NCBI RefSeq assembly: GCF_947507565.1
Contig: NC_089175.1
Location: 6,685,733 to 6,749,732 of the forward strand
Direction of reading: 5' to 3'
Length of the DNA: 64,000 nt
From: Oscarella lobularis
Lineage: Eukaryota; Porifera; Homoscleromorpha; Homosclerophorida; Oscarellidae
The notes beneath the pieces are model-generated. The model was not told the origin of the DNA, made no database searches, and was given only the letters and a program-made list of their open reading frames with translations. Shown one piece after another: positions 60,135 through 64,000 of the stretch (positions are counted from its first letter, which is position 1; every line of letters begins with the position of its first letter). Both the position numbers and the translations under genes were made by a program.

Positions 60135-60382
60135 GTTCTAGTAAAGAGAGAGTAGAAACGGCATTTTTCTGAGCTGCAACTTGCCGATCAGGTGAGGTTG
60201 GTTTGTTTCTTGCAAAGCCACGACAAATGCCTCACATGCACTCTCTCCTTGTTTGGGCAATATTTCTCTTATTACCTCTCTTGCCTTATCTTGCTCTGTG
60301 GCTTTGCTTTTCACTCGCTGATACTGCTCTTCGTCTGCGACTCTCTCATGCGTAGAGGTGGTCGAGTACAGGCATGATCTTA
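60135..60382 (-). pseudogene. truncated, frameshifted CARD (copy 2)
   Basis: The CARD helices from PVLDHLYA to ALQETNQPHLI are recognisable on the minus strand, but one extra base (CTACGCATGAGAGAG against CTACGCGGAGAGAG) shifts the frame, and the first helix and promoter are missing. The 5' end stops at the duplication border near 60382. The donor position that reads AGTAATT in copy 1 reads GGCAAGT here. Confidence 0.8.
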
Positions 60383-60410
60383 ATAATTAAAAAAAGAGCG
60401 GCGGATGTAT

Positions 60411-60476
60411 ACATACATACATACATACATACATACATACATACATACATACATACATACATACATACATTCATAC
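60411..60476. repeat. (CATA)n microsatellite
   Basis: About 16 copies of a tetranucleotide ATAC/CATA, with one CATT interruption near the right end. It lies at the edge of the segmental duplication. Confidence 0.95.
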
Positions 60477-60631
60477 GTTAATTCATGACATGTATACATG
60501 AAGCTACAGAAACACGAAAACACGAAAAACTGATAAATTAATCAATTCTGAAGCGGTTCATTTTTAGTATATCAGTGACGTTACACATATACGCATTGAA
60601 GAAGCCAAAAGCTGCACTCAGTACTCACAGT

Positions 60632-61866
60632 CTAGCAGAGATGCAAGGAACTTAGAGCGTGGTTACAGTGTCTCAGCAATGAGGAGGCACTGCTTGATCT
60701 GGACAGGGCGTCCAAGGCCATATCTTTCGGCAGGCTCACTTTCTTCAAATCGAAAGCTGTGAAATGACTCGTGCTAGATTTTATCTCCGCTCCAACTAGC
60801 ATTGGGCAGCCATCGGATGCAATCTGTTGGCAGTGAACATCTCTTTGCAGAGAGTTACAAAACCATCGGCTTGGCATCCATGATGCTTCAGATGGAGTGG
60901 AACTTTGCTTAAGACCTCCCAGCGTTACAATTTCTTCTTCTTCGCGATCCGTCGTCTGAGGAAAGACGTGGCTTTCCACCAAGCGGTCAGTGCTTCCGTA
61001 CACATCGTAATGTGTATCTGTTTTCACGCGGCGATTGCTCAGTGACCGAGGGTTTACATTTTTCAGTGAATGTGGCTGCGCAAGGTTTGCTAAGCAGTTT
61101 TTGCACTCAATTGAAATAAGCAAGTGCGCATCAAAGCGATCAATGACGAGGCCTACAAACTCATCGCCTCCTCCTGGAATTGTGGGTAAACCGGTGGATC
61201 TGTCGTGATAGAAATGCCAACCAAGGTGCGTTTGGCATGTTTGTGTTTGGCAATAGATTATGTCCCACTTGTAGCCTGGGAACCAGGTGTGCTCCAGGGT
61301 CGGGTTTCCGTGATAGGCCAAACGAGAGCTGCACCCGGCAGTCACCGTTACAACATCAAATTCGTACCCATATGGATTGCGAAAGTGTTGCGACCAGGCT
61401 GAGCGTCCCAAAATTCCTTTCTCATAGCTGCATGTTGACAAAGCCGATTTTGATTCAACCACCGGTATAATGCCTGAAGAGTGAGCAATTTTTCTGTGAC
61501 ATTTGCCGCAGTGTAGATAGCCGGCGGCCGCAGGGCAGAATGTTTGCCTTGTAGTAGGCAATGTGCTGTTTAGATTGCCTGAATTTGAGTTGCGAAGTTG
61601 CATCTGTACGGCTCCCTTTATCTTAGCGCGATCGCAAGCTTTGAGAAGATCACCAAGTGTCGCATTTTCACTGCTGGAGCACCAGGACTCTAAAATTTTC
61701 TTTACTCTGTGCGAATTTCTCGGAGTTGGACCGAGAGAGGAGCAGATGTCGTCGATTTGTGAAAAAGTATACCCAAGACTTGAACCAAGGTCACGCCACA
61801 TTCCATCACCGCATGCAACTTCAGTGACAGCGGCTATATGACGAGAATTGCATTGTTCATGCAAAT
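60632..61866 (-). CDS. Death-domain plus CULT-domain (cereblon-like) protein
   Basis: One open exon of about 410 codons. An acceptor (CTGTCAG at 61867-61873) precedes it and no in-frame ATG is at the start, so an upstream exon is likely missing from this model. Residues 12-90 fit a Death domain (MWRDLGSSLGYTFSQIDDI, then SHRVKKILESW, ATLGDLLKACDRA). Residues 117-243 fit a CULT domain as in cereblon, with CGKC (119-122), NPYGYEFDVVTV, EHTWFPGYKW, and HLGWHF. The three Trp of the ligand cage (W194, W200, W216) and the following Phe are present; the second zinc pair is CX4C rather than CX2C. Residues 253-365 may be a degenerate second CULT (CKNC; SWMPSRW; LVGAEI). The Ser-rich tail ends at 60632. 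Death domains assemble signalling complexes; CULT binds small cyclic-imide-type ligands or degrons in cereblon. The combined function is unknown. Confidence 0.82.
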
Positions 61867-63095
61867 CTGACAGACAAGAGTGAATAATAATAAGAAAACA
61901 CTCTTGTTTTAGTTAGGTAATTGGCGATAAACCTAAGCCAAATTCCCTGCATGCATGAGATTTTTACTCCCTTATTAAGGGCCCTCTTTCGCCTCCTTTC
62001 TCTACACGATTAAATCTCGGATATCAAAATCTTGCTATAGTGCAAGTTTGGGATTTGCTTTAACTTTTGCAGATTATAGAGGGTAAGAGCTGCCTCTGCG
62101 CGGAGTCTCAGTTTCACGGACTGCTTTTGGCCTTGCGGAAATTCCATAGATGAGTTTGTTTTTTGGCACTACCTTTTAAACCTTACATCGCCGCTGCTGC
62201 AAAAAAGGCCATTGTCGCTGTTTTTATTTTTCACACCCGGACCATGCATTGTTAATTAAATCACACCATGGACATCACTACTCTTCTAACGGCTTTTCCA
62301 AAAAAGTTCTTATCTCTTTTATTGCAGCTCGTGAAGACCATAATAGTTAAAGATCATTGGTACAGGTTCCGCCAATGATAATACTTCTCTTCGCCTTCTA
62401 ATGACGATGACCCACGGAATTAACTGCCCCCATGAAGTCCCCGGGTCGATCCCCCAAAGCTGCCTGCCCTCATAAAGTCACCGAGTCAATTTCATAAAGT
62501 CCCCTGATCGAACCCCCGCGAGTCCCCAGGCTATTTTGAGACCAAAAAACACTTCCGCTAAAATTTACATTTGGTTCGGGCACCGCCTCTTGAGAGAGAA
62601 ACGCGCGAGAGAGAGTCTGGGAGGCTATATAGCCTCTCGCGGATATAGTTCCTGCCGCGGCAGGCAAGCCGACGGTGAACAAGTCGTAATTGTATTGCTC
62701 TAAGGCTGCCATCGTAATTACAAACTGCCGCTACTCTAATTTTTTGACGCTAAAAGCAAATTATTGACTGCGGCTTTTAGTAGTTCATGAATACGTTTTA
62801 GTAAGTACTCCCAACGTACGACGTTGCCTTTATCATAGTATATCTCACCAAGAGCTAAATCCGTAGGCATTGCAACAGCTGTCGGATGCGGCCGTACACT
62901 GTAGGCAACTGGGAAGAAACAATGTATAGTCCGTGCTAGAGAACATGTTTCTAGATTGCATGCGTCATCTTTCACCTGATTGGCTTGGACTCAAAACCGG
63001 TTTCCACAAAGGATGTTCCAGCCTAACAGGTTTGGTCCTGCAAGATACAGGAATTATCTTCATCGGGGTAAAGGATGTACCGCCATATGTACATA
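61867..63095. other. intergenic, possible upstream exon of the Death-CULT gene
   Basis: An 80-codon minus-strand ORF (62712-62470) starts at ATG (MAALEQYNYDLFTVGLPAAA) and has a donor-like AAATGTAAAT near 62570, but its phase does not match the 61866 acceptor. 62420-62530 contains degenerate repeats of (C)ATAAAGTCCCCGAGTCGA type. No recognised domain. 62736-62975 is open on the minus strand without recognisable content. Confidence 0.35.
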
Positions 63096-63950
63096 CTAGA
63101 CAGGAACTAGGCCAATTCCTGGAAAGGAAATTGTATGTCTGCCACTTGAAAGACGGGGAGACCGTTTATGTAGACAAGAGCAGTCGCATGAAATGGATTC
63201 AACGATATCTATGCTCACTTTATAAGAAATAGATTGCAGTATATCGAAGCATACTTTGCAGATCTTGGATTTGGTTTTGCAGTAACTCGATTGTGTCGTT
63301 TGACATGACCCCAGGAAGACCCTGAATGCCTTGTTCACCTTTCTGATATAAAACGAGTTCTCAAAATCATTCTTTTAACTAATTGAACAGCACCTGTCCT
63401 TCGTGACCATGCTGCCCAATGTGACCTTTAACATCCTTTGGCCCGACGGATCCCGTTACGCCAGAAAAACCTCGATTTCCTTTATCACCTTTTGAGCCAG
63501 CCTTTCCAATCTTTCTCTTTTTAAAATAATATTATTGTCATCCGGTTGTTTTTCCTCATTTTACTGCTACCTGTACACCGGTGTTTCCTTTGTCTCCTTT
63601 ATCACCTTTAAACCCTCTTGGCCCAACAGCCCTCTCTCTCCAGCAGGACCCTATGTCTAATGTAGGTATCAGCAACTTGATCACTTATCACTACGTACCG
63701 CTCGTCCAACTGGACCAGGCGGCCCACGTGAACCAATGGTGCCAGGTAAACCTTGAGGTCCTACAGGTCCTGGCAATCCCTGAGGTCCAACAATGTGTTT
63801 ATGATCACAAGCAGTAGATGATGTCTGCAGCAGAACCACGTTGCTTGGAACAAAAGTAAATAATTTTTTTTGTTTGTTTGCCTGAGAAGACGCGTTCGTC
63901 ACAACGTAGCCAAGTAGGCAAAGGAGCAGCTGCGTTCTCACTGTTTTCAT
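63096..63950 (-). pseudogene. FReD gene broken within the FReD, 5' half present
   Basis: The signal exon (start 63950; MKTVRTQLLLCLLGYVV), GC donor, Cys-collagen exon and two collagen exons are intact. In the neck/FReD exon five bases (CCGTA on the plus strand) are missing near 63254 relative to the gene at 49139-50557, which shifts the frame. The FReD stops at GIGLVPV (about 63100), where unrelated DNA begins. About three quarters of the FReD is lost. The promoter probably lies beyond the right edge. Confidence 0.85.
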
Positions 63951-64000
63951 AGACGTGGTTCGAATGAAAGTCTTCCTCTGTCTGGTGCTTTTATGATGAA

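Larger units (their letters stand above)
55536..60382. repeat. segmental duplication, copy 2
   Basis: Matches 26997-31793. Differences include single substitutions, a 2-base indel in the FReD gene, a 21-base indel in the candidate transmembrane exon, and a 1-base indel in the CARD. The right border abuts AAAAAAAGAGCGGCGG and a CATA microsatellite. Confidence 0.9.

Noticed and set aside
62736-63232. ORFs of 79 and 99 codons right of the Death-CULT gene
   Set aside because: No domain; the second runs antisense into the FReD relic.
20565-64000. tRNA or rRNA genes
   Set aside because: I saw no cloverleaf with a GGTTCRANYCC-type box or conserved rRNA segment on either strand; a dedicated scan was not possible.

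Overview
The window looks like nuclear DNA of a small-gene, short-intron animal. The evidence is metazoan innate-immunity architecture (collagen-plus-fibrinogen lectins, a CARD, a Death domain, a cereblon-type CULT domain), GT-AG introns of about 45-65 bp, AATAAA signals, tandem gene amplification and large satellite arrays. A sponge or another early-branching, compact-genome animal fits best. This is inference; no marker in the window fixes the species.

Layout. 1-20560 is one satellite array of a 41-bp unit, about 500 copies, with higher-order repeats of 3155 bp and 1188 bp. 20565-23815 holds three further tandem arrays (about 48 bp, about 15 bp, and mixed 21/24 bp), all palindromic. 23977-34954 and 49139-64000 hold a minus-strand family of ficolin-like genes: signal peptide, short Cys-containing segment, Gly-X-Y collagen, short neck, and a C-terminal fibrinogen-related domain (FReD). 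Four copies read as intact by my splicing: 23977-25394 (382 aa), 49139-50557 (403 aa), 52843-54177 (355 aa) and 56222-57632 (400 aa). At least ten others are broken, each by a readable lesion. A near-identical segment of about 4.8 kb (26997-31793 and 55536-60382) carries FReD copies plus a CARD gene. 34955-41690 is mostly non-coding, with a 200-base assembly gap, a MITE-like element and dispersed repeats. 41690-46135 is an 81-bp minisatellite lying directly beside a FReD relic. 46880-47770 holds a decaying plus-strand gene of unknown family. 60632-61866 encodes an unusual Death-domain plus CULT-domain protein.

How the genes may work together. The FReD proteins should be secreted, oligomeric pattern-recognition lectins. 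The CARD and Death-CULT proteins should be intracellular signalling adaptors. The CARD gene and the FReD gene at 23977-25394 share a promoter and 5' flank of several hundred bases, which suggests co-regulation. Most other FReD genes share a different promoter block with a perfect CArg box and a CACGTG E-box. The most novel items are the Death-CULT fusion, a GC-AG intron conserved through the lectin family, and the promoter shared between a secreted lectin and a CARD gene.
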